Of a stretch of 29,005 bases of DNA, positions 15,288-24,200 are shown in pieces. This DNA comes from a virus. The notes below the pieces were generated by a model. That model was not told the DNA's origin. It saw only the letters and a list, made by a program, of their open reading frames with translations, and made no database searches. The stretch is from the IMG/VR virus record IMGVR_UViG_3300026116_001051, positions 1-29,005 of that record; one strand, given 5' to 3'. A program made the translations under genes and the position numbers. Position 1 is the first letter of the stretch; every line of letters starts with the position of its first letter.

Positions 15288-15992
15288 TCAGGGGCCGCCT
15301 TGCGGCGGCGGTTCGGTGGCGGCGCTATCGCCGGGAAGGTGGCGCAGCCGGCGTTCCAGCTGCTCGATGTCTTTCTTGGCGCCGACCTTGTCGTGCAGCT
15401 CCACCGCGCGGCGCAGATACACCAGCGCTTCGCCGGGTTCGGTCTCGGCCAGCAAGCGACCGAGTGCGAAGTGCAGCTTGGCGCGCACTTGGTCGGGCAT
15501 GTCGTAGGGCAAGGTCACGTCCATGACCTCGCGCAGGACCGCCACGTCGAAGGGCTTACCGGCGGTGTACGCCTTGAGCGCCTGTTCGGCCGGTTCCTCG
15601 GCCACCAGCGTGGCGGTGGTGCGCTGGAAGCGGTCGGGCATGGACAGGTTGTGCGTCAGCACGTAGCGGGCGATGGGCAGCGCACCGGCGAAGTCGCCCA
15701 CGTCGATCCGCCAGCACAGCACGTAGCCGAGCACGTCGTCCTGCACGCCCTGGCCGCCGGCCAAGACGCCGTCCACATAGGCTTCGTAGTCGGGCAGCAG
15801 TTCGCGCTTGGCCTCGATCTTCCGCTCCACCGATTGCAGGAGCTTCAAGCGGCGGCGGTCGGTGTCCAGCTTGGCGCGGATCAGGGCATGAGCGTGGGAG
15901 GTGGAACTATCCACCGCCGCGCCCGGCGCCGCGTTCGCGGTCGCCTGGGCCGCCTGCACGCGCATCAGGTGTTCCATGGCGGGTGAGGGCAT
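15288..15992 (-). CDS. M: Terminase small subunit / endonuclease M (P2 gpM-like)
   Basis: The ATG at 15992 gives 234 residues beginning MPSPAMEHLMRVQAAQATAN; AAGG lies about 10 bases upstream. The core SVERKIEAKRELLPDYEAYVDGVLAGGQGVQDDVLGYVLCWRIDVGDFAGALPIARYVLTH is diagnostic of P2 gpM (PF05944), where LP-Y--Y-DG-L-----QD-VL----VW-ID-GD---AL-IA-Y is conserved. The C-terminus contains a TPR-like stretch (LGRLLAETEPGEALVYLRRAVELHDKVGAKKDIEQLERRL). With P it recognises and cuts the cos site. A longer frame to 16382 over N is noise. Confidence 0.95.
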   Translation of the reverse strand: MPSPAMEHLMRVQAAQATANAAPGAAVDSSTSHAHALIRAKLDTDRRRLKLLQSVERKIEAKRELLPDYEAYVDGVLAGGQGVQDDVLGYVLCWRIDVGDFAGALPIARYVLTHNLSMPDRFQRTTATLVAEEPAEQALKAYTAGKPFDVAVLREVMDVTLPYDMPDQVRAKLHFALGRLLAETEPGEALVYLRRAVELHDKVGAKKDIEQLERRLRHLPGDSAATEPPPQGGP

Positions 15993-16003
15993 CGAGGCGG
16001 GCC

Positions 16004-17029
16004 TTACGGAGCCTGGGTCCAGTCGCCGAGCACGATGTTCTCGATCAGCACCGCACCGCGCAGACGCTCGATCACGTAGGCGTCGTTGCTGGACTGGTAG
16101 TCGGCGATACGGTCGTACTCCGGCTCGTCCTTGAGCAGGCGACGGCGGCCACCGGTCTGGTAGTAGATCGAGAGGTTGTCGGGGCGGCTGATCAGGAGCG
16201 ACGTGCCGGGGAAGTACGGCAGGCCCAGCGCGGTCAGGCCGCCCATCAGCTTCTGGCTCACCAGTACCTGGGTGGCCAGTTCGTCGGTGGCGCGCTGTTC
16301 CTGGTTGATCTTGGGGAAGTACTTGTCGTGCAGGAGCTTGCGGTTCACATGCACGCGCAGGCCCGTGTCTTCCTGAAACCACGGGGCCAGGATCTGGATC
16401 GCGTCGTACACCAGGGCGTCCAGATTGGCGTAATGGCCGCCGGGGCCGATACGCACCTCACCGGCGCCCGCCTTGCCTTCCTTCATGACCTGCGCCGGCG
16501 CCTGCTCGCGCAGCATCTGCAGCCAGCCCTTGTTGACGTCCTGCAGCAGCGGGTTCTTGTCGATGTCGGTATCCGCGGCCACGCTCGTGCCATTCCAGCC
16601 GATCATCAGGCGATCCAGCGCCTGCTGCTGGACCAGCTCGCCGGCCACGCGCGGCTGGAAATCCGGGAAGTGCGCCCAGGCGTCCAGGGTGGCGTAGCGG
16701 ATGGAGGTATCAAAGTTGGTCTGGAAGCACTCGTAGGGCTTGGCATCCAGGTCGTGCATTTCGCGCGGGTTGCGCCGCTTGCCGCCGCTGGTGTTCGTGC
16801 GACTGGCCGACGGTCCCTTGATGCCGAGGCCCAGCTTCTCGCCGTTCTTCTCGGTCACCGGCTGGATGTTGACCAGGCGCAGGTAGTCGCTGGACTCCTG
16901 GATGCGGGTCTCCATGGTCTGCTGCACGGAGGGCTGCACATCGAACTTCTCGGTGGCGCTCGGTACGTCGTTGAGCTTGGCGATCTGTGCGGCCAGGGCG
17001 TTGAAGGCCAAGCGGGTGTGTTTCTTCAT
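16004..17029 (-). CDS. N: Major capsid protein N (P2 gpN-like)
   Basis: The 341-residue protein begins MKKHTRLAFNALAAQIAKLNDV and contains KFDVQPSVQQTMETRIQESSDYLRLVNIQPVTEKNGEKLGLGIKGPSASRTNT, typical of the P2 major capsid family (PF05125). Later it has FQPRVAGELVQQQALDRLMIGWNGTSVAADTDID and SLLISRPDNLSIYYQTGGRRRLL, both strongly conserved in P2-type capsids. P2 gpN has about 357 residues. It forms the HK97-fold shell after N-terminal processing by O. It sits between O and M, as in P2. Confidence 0.97.
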   Translation of the reverse strand: MKKHTRLAFNALAAQIAKLNDVPSATEKFDVQPSVQQTMETRIQESSDYLRLVNIQPVTEKNGEKLGLGIKGPSASRTNTSGGKRRNPREMHDLDAKPYECFQTNFDTSIRYATLDAWAHFPDFQPRVAGELVQQQALDRLMIGWNGTSVAADTDIDKNPLLQDVNKGWLQMLREQAPAQVMKEGKAGAGEVRIGPGGHYANLDALVYDAIQILAPWFQEDTGLRVHVNRKLLHDKYFPKINQEQRATDELATQVLVSQKLMGGLTALGLPYFPGTSLLISRPDNLSIYYQTGGRRRLLKDEPEYDRIADYQSSNDAYVIERLRGAVLIENIVLGDWTQAP

Positions 17030-17067
17030 GGGTGTCCTTTAGCGGGGTGTGGGGCGCGGGGCGGCGA

Positions 17068-17892
17068 TCAGAACTCGGTCAGCACCAGACCGGGGCCGTT
17101 GGCCTGAGGGCGATTGGCGGCCGGTGCGGGCGTGGTGTGGAACTTCTGCTCGATGGCGTCCAGGCGCTGGGTGAGTTCGTCCACGCGCTGCTTGTGCTGC
17201 GCCACCGTGGCGTCCACGGTCTGGAACATCTGCGCGGTCTGGGTGCTCTGCGTTTCGCCATGCTCGGCCACTTCTTCGATGGCGGCGGCCAGGTCGGTGA
17301 AGCGCGCGTCGTCGGACGCGTCCTTGCGGCGGAACATCTCGCGTACCTTCGCCAGTACGCTCGGCTTGGGCGCGTCCTCGGTGGTGAACTCGATCACCGT
17401 CTCGGTGGCTTCGCCGAACACGTTGTCGGGGTGCTGCTTGCGCGCGGTGAGCGGACTGGACTCCGGATGCTGGGCGGTGAACCTGAGCATTTCCGTGCCC
17501 AGGCTCGCCGGCGTGTCGGTGACGGCCAGGCCGACTAGGTAGGCGCGGCCGGTGTCGGCAAACTTCGGTGAGACCTCGGCGCTGGTGAACACCTTCTGCA
17601 TGGAACCGACCAGCTTCACCAGGTCATCGCTTGGCGTGATGGTGGCGAACAATTCCAGCTTGCCGATGGCGTTCTCCACCGCGTCAAGCGCATCCACGAA
17701 GCCGTAGTTCTTGAACGGGCTGTCGGGCAGGGCGCTGCGGATGTGTTCGATGTTGATGCCGGCGCGGTATTTCGCCGGATCGTAGGTAGCGGCCATATCC
17801 CTGATCCAACCGCGTTCGACCACGCGGCCATCGACGGTGGCGCCCTCGGTGAAGATGCGGAACTTCTTGGACTTCTTGGTCGGTGCCGGCAT
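17068..17892 (-). CDS. O: Capsid scaffold / maturation protease O (P2 gpO-like)
   Basis: The ATG at 17892 gives 274 residues beginning MPAPTKKSKKFRIFTEGATVDGRV; GAGG lies about 10 bases upstream. The N-terminal half is the serine protease: by comparison with P2 (Asp19, His48, Ser107) the triad is probably D21 (TVDGRV), H50 (INIEHIRS) and S104 (FTSAEVSPKF). The C-terminal part from about 190 is helical, ending in the coiled region DATVAQHKQRVDELTQRLDAIEQKF, which serves as scaffold. P2 gpO has 284 residues. The frame is open upstream to 18048, but that would run across the divergent promoter region. Confidence 0.95.
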   Translation of the reverse strand: MPAPTKKSKKFRIFTEGATVDGRVVERGWIRDMAATYDPAKYRAGINIEHIRSALPDSPFKNYGFVDALDAVENAIGKLELFATITPSDDLVKLVGSMQKVFTSAEVSPKFADTGRAYLVGLAVTDTPASLGTEMLRFTAQHPESSPLTARKQHPDNVFGEATETVIEFTTEDAPKPSVLAKVREMFRRKDASDDARFTDLAAAIEEVAEHGETQSTQTAQMFQTVDATVAQHKQRVDELTQRLDAIEQKFHTTPAPAANRPQANGPGLVLTEF

Positions 17893-17964
17893 GCGTGGGC
17901 CTCGGTGCAGATGATGGGGGTCGGTAGGCGGCCAGCATCGGGACGCACGCAGAGCGCGGCAATG

Positions 17965-18007
17965 CGCGCTTGTTCTGCACGCCATGCAACAGAACGAAGG
18001 CAGCGCG
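17965..18007. promoter_or_regulatory. Divergent O/P late promoter region with activator operator
   Basis: Between the divergent O and P genes lies TGTTCTG (17971-17977)-N12-CAGAACG (17990-17996), the same design as the site upstream of V, and equal in spacing to the P2 Ogr consensus TGT-N12-ACA. It is nested in a larger imperfect dyad with CGCGCT (17965-17970) and AGCGCG (18002-18007). P2 has divergent late promoters PO and PP at this place. The operator centre is 57.5 bases before the ATG at 18041 and about 91 before the O start. No good -10/-35 boxes are seen, as expected for activator-dependent late promoters. Confidence 0.68.
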
Positions 18008-18040
18008 AAGCACTGACGGGGCATCCCTACGCTGTCGCGC

Positions 18041-19801
18041 ATGCTCATGCCGACGATGGATCCCCGACGACACGCGCGCAGCCTGTTCTTTCAAGGCTGG
18101 GGTGTGACCGAGATTGCGCAGCACCTGGTGCTGCCCCGCGCCACGGTGGAATCGTGGAAACAACGCGACGCATGGGCGTCCGCACGCTCCATTGATCGCG
18201 TGGAAATGCAGCTGGACGTGCGCCTGTGTCAGCTCATCATGAAAGAGCCCAAGAGCGGCGGCGACTACAAGGAGATCGATCTGCTCGCGCGGCAGATTGA
18301 GCGCCTGGCGCGCGTACGCCGCTACGAAGCGCCGGGCGGGCACGAGGGCGACCTCAACCCCGCGGTGGCCAACCGCAATGCCAAGGCGCGGCGCAAGCCG
18401 GTACGCAACGAGTACAGCCCCGAGCAGGCCGTGCGGCTACGGGAAGCCTTTCTCGATTCGCTGTTCGCCTACCAGCGCACCTGGCACGAACAAGGTCTGG
18501 AAAGGCGCATCCGCAACATCCTCAAGTCCCGCCAGATTGGCGCGACCTGGTACTTCGCCCGCGAAGCGCTGGTCGATGCGATGGACACCGGCAGGAACCA
18601 GATTTTTCTGTCAGCCAGTCGCGCGCAGGCGGATGTGTTTCGGCAGTACCTGACACAGTTCGCCAAGGATGCGGCCGAGATCGAGTTCAAGGGCGATCCG
18701 CTGATCCTGCCCAACGATGCCACGCTGTACTTCCTGGGTACGAACTCGCGCACGGCGCAGAGCTATCACGGCAATCTATATTTCGACGAATACTTCTGGG
18801 TCCACAGCTTCCAGACGCTGCGCAAGGTCGCGTCGGGCATGTCCAGCCACAAGAAGTGGCGGCAGACCTATTTCTCCACGCCGTCATCGCTGAGCCACGA
18901 CGCCTATCCGTTCTGGTCCGGTGCGCAGTTCAACAAGGGCCGCGCGAAAGCCGACCGGGTCGATATCGATACTTCGCACGCTGCGCTCGCCGCGGGCCTG
19001 TTCTGCGGGGATGGACAGTGGCGGCAAATCGTCTCGGTGATCGACGCGCTGGCCGGCGGCTGCGACCTGTTTGACATCGATCAGCTGCGCTTGGAATACG
19101 GCGACGACGAATTCCAGCAGTTGTTCATGTGCGCGTTCATTGACGACAGCGCGTCGGTGTTCCCGTTCAACCTGGTCAAGCGCTGCATGGTGGACAGCTG
19201 GGATACCTGGGACGACTTCCGCGTCTATGCGCCGCGACCGGTCGGCGATGCCGAAGTGTCCATTGGTTTCGATCCGTCGAAAGGCGCGACGGGTGGTGAT
19301 CCCTCCGGCTGCACCGTCAATGCGCTGCCTACCCGGCAACGCGACGTGTTCCGTGTGCTGGAGAAATTCCAGTGGCCGGGGCAGGACTTCGATGCCCAGG
19401 CCGGCAATATCAAAGCGCTGTGCGACCGCTACCGCGTGGCAGATATCGCCATCGATACCACGGGCATGGGTACGGGCGTGTATCAGCTAGTGAAGCAGTT
19501 CTTCCCAATGGCTCGGGCGATCCAGTACTCGCCCGAGACCAAAGGCCAGATGGTCATGAAGACCCAGGACGTCATGAACAAGGGGCGCCTGGAGTTCGAT
19601 GCCGGCTGGACCGACCTGGCGGCAGCCTTCATGGCGATCCGCAAGACCATGACTGCCAGCGGCCGCCATGTGACCTATGACGCCAGCCGCTCGGCGGACG
19701 TCGGCCACGCAGATCTCGCTTGGTCGGTCATGCACTCCCTCATCTACGAACCGCTGGAAGGCCGCGCGGCCCACAGCCAGAACGTCATGGAGATTTTCTA
19801 A
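18041..19801 (+). CDS. P: Terminase large subunit P (P2 gpP-like ATPase/nuclease)
   Basis: The 586-residue protein (P2 gpP about 590) begins with a helix-turn-helix (GVTEIAQHLVLPRATVESWKQRDAW, about 21-45; terminase HTH, PF06056). The ATPase domain shows the Walker A-like LKSRQIGATW (161-170) and Walker B LYFDE (246-250). The nuclease domain has three acidic sites: D411 (IGFDPSKG), D472 (IAIDTTG) and D558 (GHADLAW). It cuts cos and pumps DNA into the capsid through the portal Q, encoded next with a TAATG overlap. ATGs at 18047 and 18056 are alternative starts, and the last (MDPRRHARSLFFQGW) agrees best with the usual family N-terminus. Confidence 0.96.
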   Translation: MLMPTMDPRRHARSLFFQGWGVTEIAQHLVLPRATVESWKQRDAWASARSIDRVEMQLDVRLCQLIMKEPKSGGDYKEIDLLARQIERLARVRRYEAPGGHEGDLNPAVANRNAKARRKPVRNEYSPEQAVRLREAFLDSLFAYQRTWHEQGLERRIRNILKSRQIGATWYFAREALVDAMDTGRNQIFLSASRAQADVFRQYLTQFAKDAAEIEFKGDPLILPNDATLYFLGTNSRTAQSYHGNLYFDEYFWVHSFQTLRKVASGMSSHKKWRQTYFSTPSSLSHDAYPFWSGAQFNKGRAKADRVDIDTSHAALAAGLFCGDGQWRQIVSVIDALAGGCDLFDIDQLRLEYGDDEFQQLFMCAFIDDSASVFPFNLVKRCMVDSWDTWDDFRVYAPRPVGDAEVSIGFDPSKGATGGDPSGCTVNALPTRQRDVFRVLEKFQWPGQDFDAQAGNIKALCDRYRVADIAIDTTGMGTGVYQLVKQFFPMARAIQYSPETKGQMVMKTQDVMNKGRLEFDAGWTDLAAAFMAIRKTMTASGRHVTYDASRSADVGHADLAWSVMHSLIYEPLEGRAAHSQNVMEIF

Positions 19802-20808
19802 TGAGCAAGCGCAAGCGCCGTGTCGAACACAGCGAGCCCGTCAAGGACACCACGGCGGGCGGTCGCTTCGAGGCGTTCACCTTCGGCGATCCCGAGCCCA
19901 TCGACCGGTCCAACCTTCTGGACTATGTGCAGGTGTGGCACAACAGCCGATGGTATGAGCCGCCGGTGAGTCAGGCCGGCCTGGCCAACATGTTACAGAT
20001 TGCGCCGCATCACTCGTCGGCCATCTATGTGAAGCGGAACCTGCTCATTTCCGCGTTCCAGCCGACCCGTTACCTGTCGGTGGCGGAGTTCGAGGCCTTC
20101 GCCATGGACTACCTGACCTTTGGCCAGGCGTACCTGGAATGCGAGGAGGCGTTATCGGGCCGCTTGCTTCGGACCAAGCACACGCCGTCTCTGTTCACGC
20201 GTCGCGGGGTCGAAGAGGGCACGTTCTGGTTCGCGCCGCTGAACCGCCAAGCCTTCCAGTTTGAGCGGCCGGTGGTGCAGATGAAGGCGCCGGATGTGCG
20301 GCAAGAGGTGTATGGCGTCCCCGAGTACCTGAGCGCGCTGCATGCGGCGCAGCTCAACCGCTCGGCCACGCTGTTCCGCCGCAAGTACTACGACAACGGT
20401 TCGCACGCGGGTTTCATCCTCTACATGACCGATCCGGCCCAGAACCCCGACGACGTGGACAACCTGCGTAAGGCTCTTAAGGGTGCGAAGGGGCCGGGGA
20501 ATTTCCGCAACCTCTTCATGTACGCGCCGAGCGGTAAGAAGGACGGCCTGCAGTTAATTCCAATCAGTGAGGTCGCGGCCAAGGACGACTTTGCGTCGAT
20601 CAAGAATGCGAGTCGCGACGACATCCTCGCGGCGCATCGCGTGCCGCCTCAGCTGCTGGGGATGATTCCGACTAATGCCGGCGGTTTTGGCGATGTGGGC
20701 AAGGCAAGGGATGTCTTCAACGAGAATGAGATCGACCCTCTGATTGCCCGCATGCTCGGATTGAACGACATATTAGGTGCTAGGGTCTTCTGCTTCAAAG
20801 ACGCGTAA
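19801..20808 (+). CDS. Q: Portal protein Q (P2 gpQ-like)
   Basis: The ATG at 19801 overlaps the P stop as TAATG and gives 335 residues (P2 gpQ 344). The segments FEAFTFGDPEPIDRSNLLDYVQVWHNSRWYEPPVS, then HHSSAIYVKRNLL, then GTFWFAPLNRQAFQFERPVVQMKAPDVRQEVYGVPEYLSALHAAQLNRSATLFRRKYYDNGSHAGFILYMTD, and finally RVPPQLLGMIPTNAGGFGDVGKA are all diagnostic of the P2 portal family (PBSX/P2 portal, PF04860 type). Twelve copies form the DNA entry ring. A strong terminator follows the stop. Confidence 0.97.
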   Translation: MSKRKRRVEHSEPVKDTTAGGRFEAFTFGDPEPIDRSNLLDYVQVWHNSRWYEPPVSQAGLANMLQIAPHHSSAIYVKRNLLISAFQPTRYLSVAEFEAFAMDYLTFGQAYLECEEALSGRLLRTKHTPSLFTRRGVEEGTFWFAPLNRQAFQFERPVVQMKAPDVRQEVYGVPEYLSALHAAQLNRSATLFRRKYYDNGSHAGFILYMTDPAQNPDDVDNLRKALKGAKGPGNFRNLFMYAPSGKKDGLQLIPISEVAAKDDFASIKNASRDDILAAHRVPPQLLGMIPTNAGGFGDVGKARDVFNENEIDPLIARMLGLNDILGARVFCFKDA

Positions 20809-20810
20809 AA

Positions 20811-20840
20811 GAGAAAGGCGGTCAAAGGGCCGCCTTTCTT
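20811..20840. terminator. Rho-independent terminator after Q, probably bidirectional
   Basis: A perfect stem GAAAGGCGG/CCGCCTTTC (20813-20821 with 20830-20838, extended by one or two A-T pairs) with an 8-base loop follows the Q stop by two to five bases. It continues TTTCTTGC on the plus strand and TCTTTT on the minus strand. It can end P-Q transcription and also transcription arriving from the RHS region on the other strand. Confidence 0.88.
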
Positions 20841-20876
20841 TCTTGCTATGCATATCGCTACTCAAGCCAGTGAGCT

Positions 20877-21245
20877 TCAATTTGCGTGTTGTGGCTGCGC
20901 CGACTTTACCCGATCTGCGTTGTAGTCACGAAGCAGCGCCAACCCGCCCGTCGGCACAAGTAGGTCCGAAACGGAATTGGGCGCGCCGGCGGGAACGCTT
21001 GCTTGCTCCTTCAGCATCGCGCTCATTGCCTTCAGCTCAGCACTGACTTCTTCGGCCTTCCCTGAGTCGAGCTTGGTGACGAAGCGATCGTACTCAGTCG
21101 CCTGAGATGACCAGTTGCGCTGATTTATATGCAAGCCGATTTCGAGGCTCTTGCTGAAGCCGGCCCAGTAGGACATCCAGCCGATCAGGAAGCCCCCAAT
21201 GACCAGAAGGCTGACTTTAATCAATGGCTTGAATTTGCTTTGCAT
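20877..21245 (-). CDS. Single-pass membrane protein downstream of RHS gene, possible immunity partner
   Basis: From the ATG at 21245 the protein has 122 residues beginning MQSKFKPLIKVSLLVIGGFLIGWMSYWAGFSK: a short basic N-terminus, one membrane helix (about 8-27), and a mostly helical outer domain (ATEYDRFVTKLDSGKAEEVSAELKAMSAMLKEQ). The start codon comes one base after the RHS stop, with GGAGGA inside the last RHS codons as binding site, so the two are surely co-translated. No family is recognised. Small genes directly after polymorphic toxin genes often encode immunity proteins, and a membrane-anchored periplasmic protein would fit a toxin acting in the envelope, but nothing in the sequence proves this. 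An in-frame ATG at 21272 inside RHS is less likely. Confidence 0.7.
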   Translation of the reverse strand: MQSKFKPLIKVSLLVIGGFLIGWMSYWAGFSKSLEIGLHINQRNWSSQATEYDRFVTKLDSGKAEEVSAELKAMSAMLKEQASVPAGAPNSVSDLLVPTGGLALLRDYNADRVKSAQPQHAN

Positions 21246-21246
21246 C

Positions 21247-24200
21247 TCATTCCTCCGCGTGATCGAAAACACAGGCCGGTTCCCTTACTCGCCATTCTTC
21301 GATACATGATGTGCGATTAAGTACGGTGGGGCAGCTCTCGGTGCATTTTTGTATCTTTTCGAGCATGGCATTGTGGCATGGGTGCAGGGGGCTGCCTGGA
21401 ATATATTTGGGTTCAAGCTGGTCGTTGGGTTTTGGGAGGGGGCACTTTTTTGCCTTCTTGGTTTCCCCATCAGACTCCTTCAGGCCACTTGCCCACCAAT
21501 TACCATCATCTGGGCACAGCCCCAACGGGTCGACGTACAGCATAGGATTCCCGCTGGCGTACAAGTAAGTACTGGTGCCACCGTTGAGTCCCAGCGGATC
21601 GCTCTGAAGGTAGCGGCCAGTGGCGGCTTCATAGCCACGGTTGATGTTGTAAGCGATGCGTGACTCAGCATCGTAGTACTGCCCTGCAAATCGCAGATTG
21701 AAGGTGTAGCCACTGGTCGAGGTGGGCTGCGTCTCGCCGAACGGGTTGGACTGATACGCCCATTGCCATACCGTCGCGCCGGTGCTGTCGGTGATCGCTC
21801 GCGGCGTGTTGAGGCCATCGGCATGCACGTAGTTGGTCGTGCTCACTGCGCCTTGTGTATCAATGACTGCCAGCGGGAGATCTTCCAGCCAAATGTAATC
21901 GCGGGTGGTGCCACCGTACTCGCCGATGAGCTGGCTGCTTTCGTTGTAAGCGAAGCGCTGGCTTAGCGACGCCGGCAGCGTAGCCACCTTGGCGATACGC
22001 TCGCCAAGGACGTTATAGGTATAGGTGCCGACTGTGCTGCCATTGCGCTGCGCGATGGTCATCCGATTTCGACCGTTGTAGCCGAAGCCAAACGATTCGC
22101 CACCCACCGAGCTGGCGGTCGTGTTGCCGTTGTTGTCGTACGCGCGGGCGGCGCTGCCGATATAGCTGAGCCAGTTGTGGGGATACTGATAGTAGCTATA
22201 CGTACCCGTCGCGATTCCGCTGCCGGTCTTGCTCGTACGGTTGCCGATGGCGTCGTATGTGTAGGACTCCACGCTCGTGCCGGCGGAATTGTTCACGCCT
22301 GTGAGGCGCGACAACCAATCGTAGCCGTAGGTCTCCGTGGCGGGGGTGGCGCCAGGCGCGTTGCCCAGGGCCGTGATGCGCCCCATAGCATCACGGGCGA
22401 AGTGCAGGTTGAGCGCCGGGCTGGTGGCGTCCGTCACCTGATAGTTCAGGTCGTAGGTGCGCGTGACGGTCTGGCCGTTCCCCAGGGTGTAGCTCGCGAC
22501 CGGGCCGAAGGGCAGATAGGTGATACCGGTCGCGATGTTGCCGGTGCCGGCGCCCGTCGTGCCGGGCGGTAGCGCCGTGATGGCGCTGACGCGACCCACG
22601 GTATCGTACTGGTACTGGACGGACGTGCCACTCGGCGTGACGACGCCGGCAAGGCGGTCCGCCGAGGTATACGAGTAGCCCGTAACGTCCGTCACTGAAC
22701 CCTGGGTCTGGCTCTTCTGCGTGACATTGCCGCGGGCGTCGTAGCAGTACACCGTGGTGAGGGTGGCTTCGACGATGCGGGTCAGGCGTCCCACAGGGTA
22801 CGAGCCTACACAACCGGTGACGCTGTCGGCCTCGTCGTAGTGATAGGCGACATTGAGACTGGTATCGACGTACGTGGTCGCTAGAACGCGGCTGAGCGCG
22901 TCGTAGCTTGACGTCGCAACGATGTTCTTGGCGTCCATCCGGGTCAGCACGTTGCCAGCCACATCGAATGTGGAGGAGGTCGTGCCCGTGTCGGGGCTGG
23001 TCAACGTCTTCCGGTTGCTCAGGCCGTCGTAAGCACTGGTCGTGTACTTGTAGTCCGGCGTGAGCGTCTGGGTAAGGTTGTCCAGCACGTCGTAGGTGTA
23101 GCTGGTGGACGACACCACCGTCGAACCGTTGACCGTGGCGCTGCTCTGGAGGCCAGAGTAGCGATTCAGGCCATCATAGCTTCGCGTCTGGGTCACGCCC
23201 AGCGCATCGACCGACGTTACCAAGTTGCCGTTCGCATCGTAGGCGCCACTGGCGCTGGCATCGAAGACGGTGTGGTTCAAGCCGTCAATGACCTTGGTAA
23301 GCCGACCCAGGTTATTGAATGTGCGAGACAGATGGCGGCTCGGTGTGGAGCTACCCACGGCATAGGTTGCCTCGTCTGTACGATTGCCCGCCGCGTCGAG
23401 CGTGTAGTGAATGTGGTTGCCTTGGGCATCCGTAATGTCGGTCAGCCGGTGGGCGTTGTCGTAACCATAGGTGACGGTCACGCCATCGGCATCGGTGACG
23501 GATTCCACGGCGCCATAGGGCTTATAGGTATATGTCGTCGTCGCCCCTCCGACCGTGCGCGTCTTGAGCCAGCCGCGCGGGGTATAGGCCAGGTCCGTGA
23601 TCACGCCATTGGCGTCCATCTGACGGGTTGGGCGACCCGCCAGGTCGTAGGTGGAGGTGGTGGTCACGTGGCCGAGCGCGTCGGTGATTTGATAGAGGTC
23701 GCCTGCCCGGTGACACGCGCCGCCCGCCGTGGCGCAGCCGGACGTATCGGTGGTCATGTAGTAGCTGTAGTGCGTGATGTCGGAGACATCCGTGCGCGGA
23801 CCGTCTTCCGTCAGCTTCAGGCCGACGACGGGGCATTGGGTGGTGTCCACGCTCGTGCAGTACGTATAGGTCCACTGACGCACACCGGCAGGCGCCTGCG
23901 CGTTACTGCCGCAGGTGTAGCTGGACGCACCACTGATCGCCGGGTCGATCTCGCAACGCGCGGTCACTTGGCCGGTGCTGTTGTACACCCAGGCGCTTTG
24001 CGTGATGGGGTTGTTGTTGCTGTCGAGCGTGATCCGCGTCAAGGGGTTGCGAAGCGTCGTGTCCCAAGTGGTATTGATTGTGCGTTGCTGCCCGAGCGAC
24101 GCCAGGTTGTAGCCTTCGATCCGCTGCGTTTCCAGGCCCGCCGTGTTGTAGGTGAGCTTGGTGACGTTGAAGGTGAAGTCCGTGTACTGGCTGGGATAGC

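Noticed and set aside
18998-19004. Third TGTTCTG half-site inside the terminase gene
   Set aside because: No CAGAAC partner occurs 12 bases downstream and no gene start is near.
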